DNA from: Lachnospiraceae bacterium
Lineage (GTDB): Bacteria > Bacillota > Clostridia > Lachnospirales > Lachnospiraceae
Assembly (NCBI GenBank): GCA_017437065.1
Contig: JAFSBX010000141.1
Location: forward strand, 145,675-209,674
Direction: 5' to 3'
DNA length: 64,000 bases
Part shown: piece by piece, positions 54,539 to 63,816 of the stretch
Position numbering within the stretch: position 1 is the first letter of the stretch
How the letters are laid out: each line of letters starts with the position of its first letter
Made by a program: the position numbers and the translations under genes
The notes under the pieces: model-generated
Database searches by the model: none
Told to the model about the DNA's origin: nothing
The model's input: only the letters and a program-made list of their open reading frames with translations

Positions 54539-57500
54539 ATGACAGAATTGGTAAATCGAGCTTGGTTTGAGGAGCGGATTCGTGCAGATTTAGGAGAATT
54601 TGAAGTGCGAAAACTGTGTGAGGGTGTGGAGCAATATACGATGACAAGACCCTTCGAGTCAAAGAACAGGGATTTAAGTTTTTTTATAGAAGATAAAAGA
54701 GGCAATGGTATTAATATTAGTTTTACGAATCACATTTTACAAAAGCAACAGACGATTGAGAAGATTTATCATTGGTCAGATGTATACCGATTGTTATACA
54801 AAGCATTGGTGGCTCCACAAAACCTCAAATATCAGGAGAAAAATCCACAGAAGCCGGACATTAGAAAGACGTTGGGAGCATGTGCAAGAAATTATCCGTT
54901 TCGCTGGTGTCCGAAGCACGGATTGTGTGATGTATCCGATGAACTTTTAGAAACTGCAATTGAGCTGGTAAAATACGATTTTGTGGAAGAAATTGAGTAC
55001 AATTATGAAGCGGATATGGATCTGATTATTCATGGAGCGGATTATCCATGCCAAAATGACAAAACATTCAAAGAATTGCTAAGCAGAGTGAAAACAGGAC
55101 GTGCATTGTTGGAGGAGACAAAGCTTGAATGGAACACGGAATCTGAGTTAATGTCAATGTGCCAAGAACGTAGTTGCAACGAGCAATGCTGTATTTTAGT
55201 ACTGTGTGCATATTTGGAGTATGTGATAAGCAATGATGGATTAGAACATGCGTTAAAAGAGAGAAAAGAAATACGTGACAAGTATCGTACTGTTTGCGGA
55301 GATTATCAGTTCTATTGGGAAGCAAAGGATGGACTGCGCTTTGTGGATGAGAGCCGATTTCAGCTTGCAAAGATGCTTGTGGAAAATGGGCTTGTGGAAT
55401 TAGAGCGAGAATTAAATGATGGCAATTTTATAAGGATACATTCTCAAGGTGGTTTGGTTTATAGGATGCCGGGTGAGGAATCTGGTGGATTGCCAAGGGG
55501 AGTGACTACCTGTATCATAGCATCAAATGTAAGTACACAAACATGGGAGCAGGGGGAGAACAATGGGAATTTTGCTGTAAAAATTGATGCGCCTTTAAAT
55601 ACATATATTCCGTTTGTAGAGCATTGTGGAAATGGGAAATATGTGGAATCCGAGCAATGTGTCTATGTGTATGCGGCATACATTAAGTATCTCATGGATT
55701 GTGGAAGAGAGGAGAAAATTACACAAGACAGAGAGTGGTATGCGACAAATAAGTTACTTGCGGAAAAAGAGATTATAGGTAGTGGGTTTTGTTTTAAATT
55801 AAGCAGTGAAACTTTTATAAATGTTTCACCGGAGATATTTGAGGTTGCAGAACTTTTGCAGGAAAACAACTATGTTGCCCTTGAGAAAGAAGCAAGAGAT
55901 TGGGAGTATTATGCCTATATGGATGCTGACAGGCCGGTGGATTTTATTGTGCAGTCGAATGTTCCGGAGGTAAATGAGGAAGATTCATACGGTGATTTGC
56001 AGCTTTTAAGAAAGCAGTGTCTGGAACACACAATAGACAGGAGAAAATTGTATAGGTATACGGAGAAAGAATTTTGGCCAAAGAAGGTAGAGAAAAAGAA
56101 GTTTGTAATTTATCTGGCTGCCTATATTGATTATCTGAGAAAAACAGGTCAGTATGAGGAATATCGAGAGTTCTTGAATGCGAGGGAAGCAAGAGTTGAA
56201 GAGTTATTTACGGTGGAAAGCAAAGAAATACCTGATTTGGAGAAGGTGCTTGCAATCGCAAAAAATGAAAACGAAAGCGGTCTTTATTGTGTCATAGAGG
56301 GTGAGCGAGGTGTCGGTAAGAAGAAAATCGTGGATCGTATTGCCAGATTATTGATTCAGAAAGGGAAAATTGACAGAGTGGTCGGCTCGAGATATGATTG
56401 TCGTACCTTTGAAGAATTCTCCACAGAACTTGGATATATACAAGGGTATGTGGGTGGAGCTGCTACGATGGAGAATACATTTGGTGTTTATAAGGGACTT
56501 GATAAAAGAAAGCTATATGTATTAACGGGTTTGAAAGAGTTCCTTTACAAAAGTCAGAAAGCTATGGAGAACGATGGATCTAAAATATCACACATGATAA
56601 AGCTTTTGGGCACATATCAGCCGGAGACCTATATCATTATTATTGGTGAAAAGAAGTATGTAGAGAAATTTTTAGGATTAAGCCCGCAGATTAAGTTCTT
56701 ATTTGGGAGTCATGTGATACCGGTGCCGAATCTTGCAACAGAAAAGTTATTTTCCATTTATTCCGATAAGGTGTCCGAAGCACTGAAAAAGCAACTCATA
56801 GATCATCCCGAATTTAAAAATCAGTTTATAGAGTATATTGCGTTGAATCGCAAACTGTTGCCGCTTGGAAATCAAGAACTTGCGGATTATCTGGCGAATT
56901 ATTCCAGTGTACAGAAGGCACTTGTATTACCGCCGGATGTTTATCGCAAACAGTCTGCCAAGGAAATGCTTGGTGATGTGATTGGAATGGAAAATGTCAA
57001 GAAAACAGCATATGAATTTGAAAAATATATGATTTTTTTAAAACGTGCCGAAATGGAGGGCTTGGAGATTCCGAATAGCAATATGCATATGATTTTTGCG
57101 GGAAATCCGGGAACCGGCAAGACGATGATAGCTCGTGTTATCGGTCAGATGCTTTATGATCTGGGAATTGTCGGGGAAAATAAAGTCGTTGAGGTGGAGC
57201 GCAAGGATTTGATAGCAGGATATATTGGTCAGACTGCAGCAAAGACCACAGAAGTGATTGAACGGGCGATTGGCGGTGTACTTTTTATTGATGAGGCGTA
57301 CACATTGGTTCCAAGCTCTGAAAGAGATTTTAGCACAGAGGCAATTGCCACCCTGATAAAAGCTATGGAGGACCACAAGCATGATTTGGTTGTTATTTTT
57401 GCCGGATATGATAAGGAGATGCATGAGTTCTTAAATATCAATCCCGGTATTGCGTCACGTATCGGTTACACGTTCCATTTTGATGATTATTCCACTGAAG

Positions 57501-59368
57501 AATTGATCCTGATGTTTGACAGAAAGATGAAAAAAGCAGGTTTTATTTATGATGAGGATGTTCTTGACAAGGTTTTGATAATTTGCGAGCATTTTGGCAG
57601 AAAAAAGAATTTTGGTAACGGACGTTTTGTAGATAGACTGATGCAGCGCGTCATAGTAAAGCATTCTATGGGTAATCTGGACAGTGATTCTGTCAGATAC
57701 ATTGGTAAGGACGAGATACCGAGTATTGAGGAAATGGTTTCTACGGATGTGGTGGAGAATAGGGATTACAGGAAACATCTGGATGAATTTATTGGGATGG
57801 AGAATGTTAAAAATAAGGTGCATCAGTTTGCAAAATATGTGGAATTTCAACAGAGTGCAAAGGAGGCAGGCGCCGTGATTCCAGCAGGCAATATGCATAT
57901 GATTTTTAGCGGAAATCCGGGAACCGGAAAGACTGCGATTGCACGCGTTATGGTGGAACTGTTGTATGATATTGGAGTGGTAAAAGAAAATAAACTGATT
58001 GAGGTGGAACGCAAGGATCTGGTGGCTGAGCATATTGGTCAGACCGCGACAAAGACTTCCGAGGTGATCGAGAGGGCGATTGATGGTGTGCTATTTATTG
58101 ATGAAGCATATACATTGATTCCAAGTTCGGAAAAAGACTTTGGTGCTGAGGCAATTGCTACTTTAATAAAAGCTATGGAAGATCACAAGCAGGATTTGAT
58201 TGTTATTTTTGCCGGATATGAGGAAGAGATGCGACAATTCTTAAATGTGAATCCGGGTATTGCTTCGCGTATAGGCAACACTTTTGTATTTGATGACTAT
58301 ACACCGGATGAGCTTGTGCAGATGTATGTGAGTAAAATGGAGCAGGCAGGATTTACGCTTTCCAGCGAGGCAGTGAAAAAAGTACGAATTGTTTTTGAGT
58401 ATTTCTCAAAACGTAAGAATTTCGGAAATGGAAGGTTTGTCGGAAGACTGCAACAGGAAACCTTTTTAAAACATTCTTTAAATGTAGGGGAAAGCAAAGA
58501 ACATCTGTTGATGTTGGATGCTGAAGACATACCTGAAATAGCAGAGCTTAACAACACACCGAAGGAAGTAAAAAAATCTATCTCATTTGATAATATAATT
58601 GGAATGGATAGTGTCAAAGAAAAGATAAAGGAATTTGAGGCTTTGATTAATTTTAAAATAAAAGCCAGAGAGCATGGGCTGATGGTGCCGGATGCGAATA
58701 TGCATATGATTTTTACAGGAAATGCAGGTACCGGAAAAACGATGATTGCCAGACTTATCGCACAAAAACTCTATGATATCGGCGTGATTATGGAAAATAA
58801 GCTGATTGAGGTAGAACGCAAGGATTTGGTAGGAAGTTATATCGGTGAAACTGCACCAAAGGTGGCTGATGTGATTGAGAGAGCAATGGGAGGGGTACTC
58901 TTTATTGATGAGGCATATACATTGACACCAAAGTCAGAACAGGATTTTGGTGGAGAAGCAATTGCGACATTGATAAAAGCAATGGCGGATCACAAAGATG
59001 ATTTGGTGGTAATATATGCGGGTTACAAGGAGGAAATGCAAGACTTTATTGAATCAAATCAGGGAATTGCATCCAGAATCGGATTTACTTTTCATTTTGA
59101 AGATTACAGTGCAGATGAGTTGACAGAAATATTTATCAGAAAGATGACTTCCTGTGGATTTACAGTTACGGAGGCTGCGATAGCGAAGGCAAATCGTGTA
59201 GTGCAGCATTTTTGTCATGTAAAAAACTTTGGCAATGGCCGATTTGTGGAACGGATGATACAGAATGTGATTACCATACATTCAATGAATTATGTTGAAG
59301 AAGTAATGGAAATCATTGATGAAGCGGACATTCCGGATATTTCAGATATTAAAAAAAGTATGTGTTAG
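54539..59368 (+). CDS. Protein with three tandem CbbX/SpoVK-type AAA domains and a degenerate fourth P-loop
   Basis: A 1609-residue soluble protein. The N-terminal half (1-570) has repeated helical modules (for example NYPFRWCPKHGLCDVSDELL and a second copy around DYQFYWEAKDGLRFVDESRF). A degenerate P-loop GERGVGKK lies near 588. Three AAA domains start near 812, 1082 and 1351, each about 270 residues. Walker A is GNPGTGKT twice and GNAGTGKT once, Walker B is VLFIDEAYTL in all three, and sensor regions end NPGIASRIG. CbbX/SpoVK relatives normally have one such domain and work as hexamers; three in one chain would form a pseudo-ring with fewer chains. ATG 54539 has TAGGAGAG upstream. Confidence 0.9.
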   Translation: MTELVNRAWFEERIRADLGEFEVRKLCEGVEQYTMTRPFESKNRDLSFFIEDKRGNGINISFTNHILQKQQTIEKIYHWSDVYRLLYKALVAPQNLKYQEKNPQKPDIRKTLGACARNYPFRWCPKHGLCDVSDELLETAIELVKYDFVEEIEYNYEADMDLIIHGADYPCQNDKTFKELLSRVKTGRALLEETKLEWNTESELMSMCQERSCNEQCCILVLCAYLEYVISNDGLEHALKERKEIRDKYRTVCGDYQFYWEAKDGLRFVDESRFQLAKMLVENGLVELERELNDGNFIRIHSQGGLVYRMPGEESGGLPRGVTTCIIASNVSTQTWEQGENNGNFAVKIDAPLNTYIPFVEHCGNGKYVESEQCVYVYAAYIKYLMDCGREEKITQDREWYATNKLLAEKEIIGSGFCFKLSSETFINVSPEIFEVAELLQENNYVALEKEARDWEYYAYMDADRPVDFIVQSNVPEVNEEDSYGDLQLLRKQCLEHTIDRRKLYRYTEKEFWPKKVEKKKFVIYLAAYIDYLRKTGQYEEYREFLNAREARVEELFTVESKEIPDLEKVLAIAKNENESGLYCVIEGERGVGKKKIVDRIARLLIQKGKIDRVVGSRYDCRTFEEFSTELGYIQGYVGGAATMENTFGVYKGLDKRKLYVLTGLKEFLYKSQKAMENDGSKISHMIKLLGTYQPETYIIIIGEKKYVEKFLGLSPQIKFLFGSHVIPVPNLATEKLFSIYSDKVSEALKKQLIDHPEFKNQFIEYIALNRKLLPLGNQELADYLANYSSVQKALVLPPDVYRKQSAKEMLGDVIGMENVKKTAYEFEKYMIFLKRAEMEGLEIPNSNMHMIFAGNPGTGKTMIARVIGQMLYDLGIVGENKVVEVERKDLIAGYIGQTAAKTTEVIERAIGGVLFIDEAYTLVPSSERDFSTEAIATLIKAMEDHKHDLVVIFAGYDKEMHEFLNINPGIASRIGYTFHFDDYSTEELILMFDRKMKKAGFIYDEDVLDKVLIICEHFGRKKNFGNGRFVDRLMQRVIVKHSMGNLDSDSVRYIGKDEIPSIEEMVSTDVVENRDYRKHLDEFIGMENVKNKVHQFAKYVEFQQSAKEAGAVIPAGNMHMIFSGNPGTGKTAIARVMVELLYDIGVVKENKLIEVERKDLVAEHIGQTATKTSEVIERAIDGVLFIDEAYTLIPSSEKDFGAEAIATLIKAMEDHKQDLIVIFAGYEEEMRQFLNVNPGIASRIGNTFVFDDYTPDELVQMYVSKMEQAGFTLSSEAVKKVRIVFEYFSKRKNFGNGRFVGRLQQETFLKHSLNVGESKEHLLMLDAEDIPEIAELNNTPKEVKKSISFDNIIGMDSVKEKIKEFEALINFKIKAREHGLMVPDANMHMIFTGNAGTGKTMIARLIAQKLYDIGVIMENKLIEVERKDLVGSYIGETAPKVADVIERAMGGVLFIDEAYTLTPKSEQDFGGEAIATLIKAMADHKDDLVVIYAGYKEEMQDFIESNQGIASRIGFTFHFEDYSADELTEIFIRKMTSCGFTVTEAAIAKANRVVQHFCHVKNFGNGRFVERMIQNVITIHSMNYVEEVMEIIDEADIPDISDIKKSMC
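56972..59368 (+). repeat. Three tandem ~810-bp AAA-coding repeats
   Basis: The AAA modules begin near 56972, 57782 and 58589 and share long stretches of nucleotide identity around Walker A (CCGGGAACCGG in the first two) and Walker B. This indicates internal duplication; the first two modules are the most alike. Confidence 0.8.
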
Positions 59369-59417
59369 GCAATGTTGTAGAAGTTTTATGAATGTGACAG
59401 ATGGGAGCCGATTGCAA

Positions 59418-60554
59418 ATGAAATATGATACAAACTTAACAGATGAATTTGACATTGAGAACGGCGTGCTGAAGCGTTATCAGGGGAAGGAAAAACAGGT
59501 AACAATTCCGGCGGGCGTACGGGTGATAGGAGAGGAAGCCTTTAGTGAGTGTACTTCATTAAAGTATGTAAAGTTGCCGGACGGGCTGGAAATAATAGGA
59601 AGGCGTGCATTTTATAAATGTACGGACTTAGAGGAAATAGAGTTTTCACAGGGGCTTAAAACAATTGAGGGAGGCGTATTTAATCGTTGTATTTCGCTTA
59701 GGAAAGTGGAATTGCCGGAGAAACTTGAATGCATAGGGAGAGCTGCATTTATTTATTGCAGCGGATTAGAGGAAATCGTGATACCGGATGGAGTAACACG
59801 AATATTTGAGGGAGCATTCCGGGACTGTATTTCCCTAAAAAAGGTCGTGTTATCACAGAAATTAAAAGCAATAGAGAGCAGAGTTTTTCAAAATTGTAAG
59901 GCATTGGAGAAAATCGTAATACCGGAGGCTGTTCAGACAATTGGTTATCAGGCATTTGTGGAATGTATTTCCCTAAAAAACGTGGAATTACCGAAGGAAC
60001 TGGAAGCAATAGGGGAGTATGCATTTGCTCGCTGTGAAAAGCTGGAGCAGCTGAATATTTCTGAAAGTATTCAGTCGATAGCAGAAAATGCATTTGAGGA
60101 ATGTCCATTTAAGTCTAAAGTATTAGAAGACAAAAATCTGTCGTTAAAAATGGAAACATTTTTTATTGCAAAGGATGTATTGTATGCATATTACGGTAAA
60201 AATCCGCATGTGGTGATTCCGCGGGAGGTAGTGAGGATTGATAAAGAAGCATTTGAGGGATGTGTTTCAATAGAAAGTGTAAAATTGCCGGAAGGACTTG
60301 AAATGATAGAAGAATATGCATTTGCAGAGTGCAGCAGATTGAGGGAAATAGAGATACCGGAAAGTGTACGGGTCATAGGAGAGAGAGCTTTTTTTGCCTG
60401 TTCTGCGTTAAAACAAGTAAAATTATCAGAAGGGTTAGAAGAGATAGGAAGATGTGCTTTCTTATATTGCAATAGGCTGGAAAAAGTAAAAATACCCAAA
60501 AGTGTTCAAAAGATAGGACGGCTTGCATTTACTTATGAAGAGGAGATGCTTTAG
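59418..60554 (+). CDS. BspA-type leucine-rich-repeat protein
   Basis: A 378-residue protein made almost wholly of about fourteen LRR_5-type repeats of 22-24 residues with the pattern I-x-x-x-A-F-x-x-C-x-x-L-x-x-V-x-L-P (for example RAFYKCTDLEEIEFSQGL). A break near residue 225 (KVLEDKNLSLKMETFF) separates two arrays. No signal peptide or anchor is seen, so it should be cytoplasmic, unlike most BspA proteins. ATG 59418 has GGGAG upstream; ATG 59388 is possible. It lies 49 nt after the triple-AAA gene and probably belongs to its operon as a recognition or adaptor subunit. Confidence 0.75.
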   Translation: MKYDTNLTDEFDIENGVLKRYQGKEKQVTIPAGVRVIGEEAFSECTSLKYVKLPDGLEIIGRRAFYKCTDLEEIEFSQGLKTIEGGVFNRCISLRKVELPEKLECIGRAAFIYCSGLEEIVIPDGVTRIFEGAFRDCISLKKVVLSQKLKAIESRVFQNCKALEKIVIPEAVQTIGYQAFVECISLKNVELPKELEAIGEYAFARCEKLEQLNISESIQSIAENAFEECPFKSKVLEDKNLSLKMETFFIAKDVLYAYYGKNPHVVIPREVVRIDKEAFEGCVSIESVKLPEGLEMIEEYAFAECSRLREIEIPESVRVIGERAFFACSALKQVKLSEGLEEIGRCAFLYCNRLEKVKIPKSVQKIGRLAFTYEEEML

Positions 60555-60673
60555 GTTTATTTTTACATAGAAAGAATGTGGATTTTTCAGCTATAATATT
60601 GCCTTTTTCCTATTTGAATGATATATTGAGAAAGTTAAAATCTATTACAAAAGAACGTGAAAGGTATGGTATT

Positions 60674-61534
60674 ATGATGAAAAAATTAGTTACACTTGGA
60701 TTGTCTGTTGTTATGGCATTTACTGCACTTACCGCATGTGGTGGTGCCGGCAATGGTGCATCCGCAAAGACAGCAAAAGTTATTGAAATTGAGTTAACAA
60801 ATGAAGAATATGCATTCGGTGTGGATAAGACACAGCCGGAGCTGTTGGATTCTGTTAACACATTTATTGCAGAAATCAAGGAAAACGGTAAGTTCGACGA
60901 GATTTGCAACAACTACTTTGGTGACGGTACTCCGGTTGCCGTAACTTCAGCAGAGCTTGACACAAGCAAAGAACAGCTTGTTGTTGCAACAAATGCAGCT
61001 TTTGAGCCGTTTGAATACACAAAGGGCGAGAGTTATTATGGAATTGATATGGAAATTGCGGCAGCATTTGCAGAGTATCTTGGTCAGGAACTGGTAATTC
61101 AGAACATGGATTTTGATGCTGTATGTCTTGCAGTAGGTCAGCAGAAATGTGACATTGCAATGGCAGGGCTTACCATCAAAGAAGAACGTAAAGAGTATGT
61201 GAACTTCTCAGATCCATATTACAGTGCATCCCAGAAGGTAGTTGTTACATCTGATAATACAGAGTTTGATGCATGTGCAGATGCAGCAGCAGTAGAAGCT
61301 ATTTTGAATGAAAAAGATGCTTCTACAAAGATTGGTGTACAGAACGGTACTACAGGACAGTTTTATTGCGAAGGCGATGCAGACTGGGGATTTACCGGTT
61401 TTGCAGCAGAAACAGTAGGGTATAAAAATGGTTCACTGGCAATTCAGGACTTATTGAATGGCAATATTGATTATGTAATTATTGATTCCGCACCGGCAAA
61501 ATGTATTACAGAAGCTATTAATGCAATGCAGTAA
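60674..61534 (+). CDS. Amino-acid ABC transporter substrate-binding lipoprotein, circularly permuted
   Basis: A 286-residue SBP_bac_3-family lipoprotein: signal peptide, then LTACGG with the lipidated Cys near residue 19. The segment normally at the C-terminus (IEIELTNEEYAFGVDK through FDEICNNYFGDG) comes first. The usual start of the mature domain follows (VVATNAAFEPFEYTKGESYY), then DIAMAGLTIKEERKEYVNFS and IGVQNGTTG. The protein ends at VIIDSAPAKCI, where other members continue into the permuted segment. The fold is therefore complete but permuted. Permease and ATPase genes follow. ATG 60674 has GAAAGG upstream. Confidence 0.85.
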   Translation: MMKKLVTLGLSVVMAFTALTACGGAGNGASAKTAKVIEIELTNEEYAFGVDKTQPELLDSVNTFIAEIKENGKFDEICNNYFGDGTPVAVTSAELDTSKEQLVVATNAAFEPFEYTKGESYYGIDMEIAAAFAEYLGQELVIQNMDFDAVCLAVGQQKCDIAMAGLTIKEERKEYVNFSDPYYSASQKVVVTSDNTEFDACADAAAVEAILNEKDASTKIGVQNGTTGQFYCEGDADWGFTGFAAETVGYKNGSLAIQDLLNGNIDYVIIDSAPAKCITEAINAMQ

Positions 61535-61561
61535 GTATAAAATAGGATTTAAGAGGTTTTT

Positions 61562-62272
61562 ATGGGAAATTTTGACCAGAAAATTAACAAATTTATTGAG
61601 ATTTTTATCGAGCAGAATGGTTATGTAAAAGTAGCAGAGGGCTTGAAAAATACGTTGTTAATAGCAGTTATCGGCTTAATTATCGGTATTTTTATCGGTA
61701 CAATGATTGCTACGGTGCGTGTGATTCCAAAATATAAGACACTTCCGAAAGTATTGAATGCCATCTGTAGTTTTTATGTAGCGTTATTCCGTGGTACGCC
61801 GATAGTTGTACAGCTCCTTGTATTCTATTATGTATTACTTCCGTTAATGGGTATGCGTATGACGGGTATACAGGTATCCATACTTGTATTTGGTCTGAAC
61901 AGTGGTGCATATATATCTGAGACGATGCGAAGCGGTATTATGTCCGTGGATGGCGGACAGATGGAAGCGGGACGTGCAGTGGGGCTTAGCTTTGGTACTA
62001 CAATGGTAAAAATCGTGATTCCACAGGCAATTAAAAATATTCTTCCTACATTGGGAAATGAGTTTATTGCTCTGATTAAAGAAACATCTGTTGTAAGTTT
62101 CGTTGGTGCGGCAGACCTTTATGTGGCTTTTAACTATATCGGAAGCAACAGTTATGAGTTTATGATTCCATATCTGGTAATGGCATTGATTTATATTGCC
62201 CTTGTATTGATTATCAGCCTTGGAATTAAGATTATGGAAAGGAGCCTGAGAAAAAGTGATAGACGTAATTAA
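61562..62272 (+). CDS. Amino-acid ABC transporter permease
   Basis: A 236-residue HisM/GlnP-type permease with about five hydrophobic helices. The coupling-helix motif is seen in [20 protein letters not shown], and the polar-amino-acid family signature in [16 protein letters not shown]. It starts at ATG 61562 and overlaps the ATPase gene by 17 nt. Substrate is likely a polar or branched amino acid; the sequence does not say which. Confidence 0.9.
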   Translation: MGNFDQKINKFIEIFIEQNGYVKVAEGLKNTLLIAVIGLIIGIFIGTMIATVRVIPKYKTLPKVLNAICSFYVALFRGTPIVVQLLVFYYVLLPLMGMRMTGIQVSILVFGLNSGAYISETMRSGIMSVDGGQMEAGRAVGLSFGTTMVKIVIPQAIKNILPTLGNEFIALIKETSVVSFVGAADLYVAFNYIGSNSYEFMIPYLVMALIYIALVLIISLGIKIMERSLRKSDRRN

Positions 62273-63086
62273 TCTTGAAAAAAAATTCGGCGATAACAAA
62301 GTTTTGAACGGGATTAATGTTACCATTGAAAAAGGTGACATTATGGTTGTTATTGGTCCGTCAGGTTCCGGAAAAAGTACATTCTTACGTTGTCTTAACT
62401 GTATGGAAGACCCTACCGGTGGACAGATTATTTTTAATGGTGTAGATATTGCAGATATCAAGGTAGATATTAATATTCACAGAAGACATATGGGAATGGT
62501 TTTCCAACATTTTAATCTGTTTAATAATAAGACGGTAATACAGAATATTATGCTTGCACCGGTCTATGTACAGTGTCAGGATTTGCGTAAGGCAAAGAGA
62601 AAAAACAGTTGGATGAAATTTACCAATATGTTTAAGGCAGCTGATAAGAAACAGGAGTTAATTCCAATAACGACATCAAAAGAAGAAATTATTAAGAATG
62701 CTCGTGAAAATGCAATTACATTGTTGAAAAGAATCGGACTGGAAGATAAGGCAGATGTTTATCCGTCCACACTTTCCGGCGGACAGAAGCAGAGAGTGGC
62801 AATTGTACGTTCTCTTGCCATGAATCCGGATGTAATTCTGTTTGATGAGCCGACAAGTGCTCTTGACCCGGAAATGGTTGGCGAAGTTTTGGATTTGATG
62901 AAGTCTCTGGCAAAAGAAGGCATGACAATGATTATTGTGACTCATGAGATGGGATTTGCCCGTGAAGTAGCAAATAAAGTACTCTTTATTGACGAGGGAC
63001 AGATTTTGGAAAGTGCTTCACCGGAGGAATTTTTTGCAAATCCGAAAAATCCAAGGTTGAAGGAGTTCTTATCTAAGGTGTTATAA
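62256..63086 (+). CDS. Amino-acid ABC transporter ATP-binding protein
   Basis: A 276-residue GlnQ/HisP-type ATPase. Walker A is [10 protein letters not shown]-loop FQHFNLF, signature LSGGQKQR, Walker [15 protein letters not shown] and switch His VTHEMGF. Usual members are about 240 residues. Here an insertion of about 35 residues, charged and Lys-rich, lies between the Q-loop and the signature (around [20 protein letters not shown]). It uses GTG 62256 with AAGGAG upstream, overlapping the permease. Confidence 0.9.
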   Translation: MIDVINLEKKFGDNKVLNGINVTIEKGDIMVVIGPSGSGKSTFLRCLNCMEDPTGGQIIFNGVDIADIKVDINIHRRHMGMVFQHFNLFNNKTVIQNIMLAPVYVQCQDLRKAKRKNSWMKFTNMFKAADKKQELIPITTSKEEIIKNARENAITLLKRIGLEDKADVYPSTLSGGQKQRVAIVRSLAMNPDVILFDEPTSALDPEMVGEVLDLMKSLAKEGMTMIIVTHEMGFAREVANKVLFIDEGQILESASPEEFFANPKNPRLKEFLSKVL

Positions 63087-63106
63087 GAATTTAACAGGCA
63101 AAAATT

Positions 63107-63153
63107 AAGGGATTGTCACAAACTAAGTAAAGTTTTTGTGATAATCCCTTTTG
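63107..63153. terminator. Bidirectional terminator after the amino-acid ABC operon
   Basis: AAGGGATT (63107-63114) plus TCACAAA pair with TTTGTGA plus AATCCCTT (63143-63150) across a short loop, with T residues to the right. It also serves the converging dtxR-type gene. Confidence 0.8.
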
Positions 63154-63161
63154 TAGTATGT

Positions 63162-63554
63162 TTACTCTGATACAGACAATCCATTAATATGAGCTTTGAT
63201 AGCTAAAAAACTTTCCGTACTGATGTCATGCTCCATACGGCAGGCATCTTCCTGTGCAATTTCTTTATTTACGCCAAGGCTGATTAACCAGTTTGTAAGA
63301 ATGGTATGTTTCTCCAATACTTCTTCTGCCTGCTTTCTGCCACTTTCCGTAAGAAGAATGTATCCGTTCTCACTCATGGTAATGTATTCTTTTTCACGCA
63401 GATTTTTCATAGCAACACTGACACTTGCTTTGGAAAAATCCATTTCATGAGCAATATCAATAGAACGAACCTGTCCAAGTTTATTTTGTAAAGAAAGTAT
63501 TGTTTCTAAATAATCCTCCACGGATTCATTTGAACGATGTTTCATGTGATTCAT
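63162..63554 (-). CDS. DtxR/MntR-family metal-dependent regulator
   Basis: A 130-residue regulator. It has an N-terminal winged HTH (VEDYLETILSL, then VRSIDIAHEMDFSKASVSVA) and a dimerisation/metal-binding domain with the acidic and His residues of the family (RMEHDIS; the Glu/His set around VLEKHTILTNWL). There is no SH3-like third domain, as in MntR. ATG 63554 has AAGGGAG upstream. It is a candidate to read the GTTAG-N6-CTAAC boxes before the iron-type loci at 14-24 kb, but this link is inference. Confidence 0.85.
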   Translation of the reverse strand: MNHMKHRSNESVEDYLETILSLQNKLGQVRSIDIAHEMDFSKASVSVAMKNLREKEYITMSENGYILLTESGRKQAEEVLEKHTILTNWLISLGVNKEIAQEDACRMEHDISTESFLAIKAHINGLSVSE

Positions 63555-63710
63555 AGCATAATCTCCCTTAATTTTTCTTATCATATCATTTTTTTTCAGA
63601 AAAAACAATGAGTACAAAAAGATATCAGCAATGAAAGGTAAATTTATCTATAGCCTGCCTTTTCAACAAAAAACAAACATATGTTTTGTACTTGCAATAA
63701 AATACAAAAG

Positions 63711-63760
63711 TTATCCACATCCTATATTTATAGTTATCCAATTTTATTTTTGTGGAAATT
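63711..63760. promoter_or_regulatory. DnaA-box-like sites in an AT-rich intergenic region
   Basis: TTATCCACA (63711-63719) is a perfect DnaA-box consensus, TTATCCA follows at 63734-63740, and TGTGGAAAT (reverse) is near 63752. In the remainder of 63555-63816, I also see TGGCAGGCA (63785-63793), the reverse complement of the core of the cluster promoter element. Confidence 0.35.
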
Positions 63761-63816
63761 TTTATTAAATTTGCATTTTCCTCTTGGCAGGCATCACCTT
63801 CTTTGATAAACTTATG

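Noticed and set aside
57455-58033. 192-residue minus-strand frame inside the triple-AAA gene
   Set aside because: Shadow of the strongly coding plus-strand frame; no start site or recognisable motif.
39890-60554. Prophage or integrative element
   Set aside because: No integrase, capsid, tail, relaxase or conjugation gene and no flanking tRNA or direct repeat was found.
63711-63760. Replication origin
   Set aside because: Two or three DnaA-like boxes only, with no dnaA, dnaN, gidA or repeat cluster nearby.
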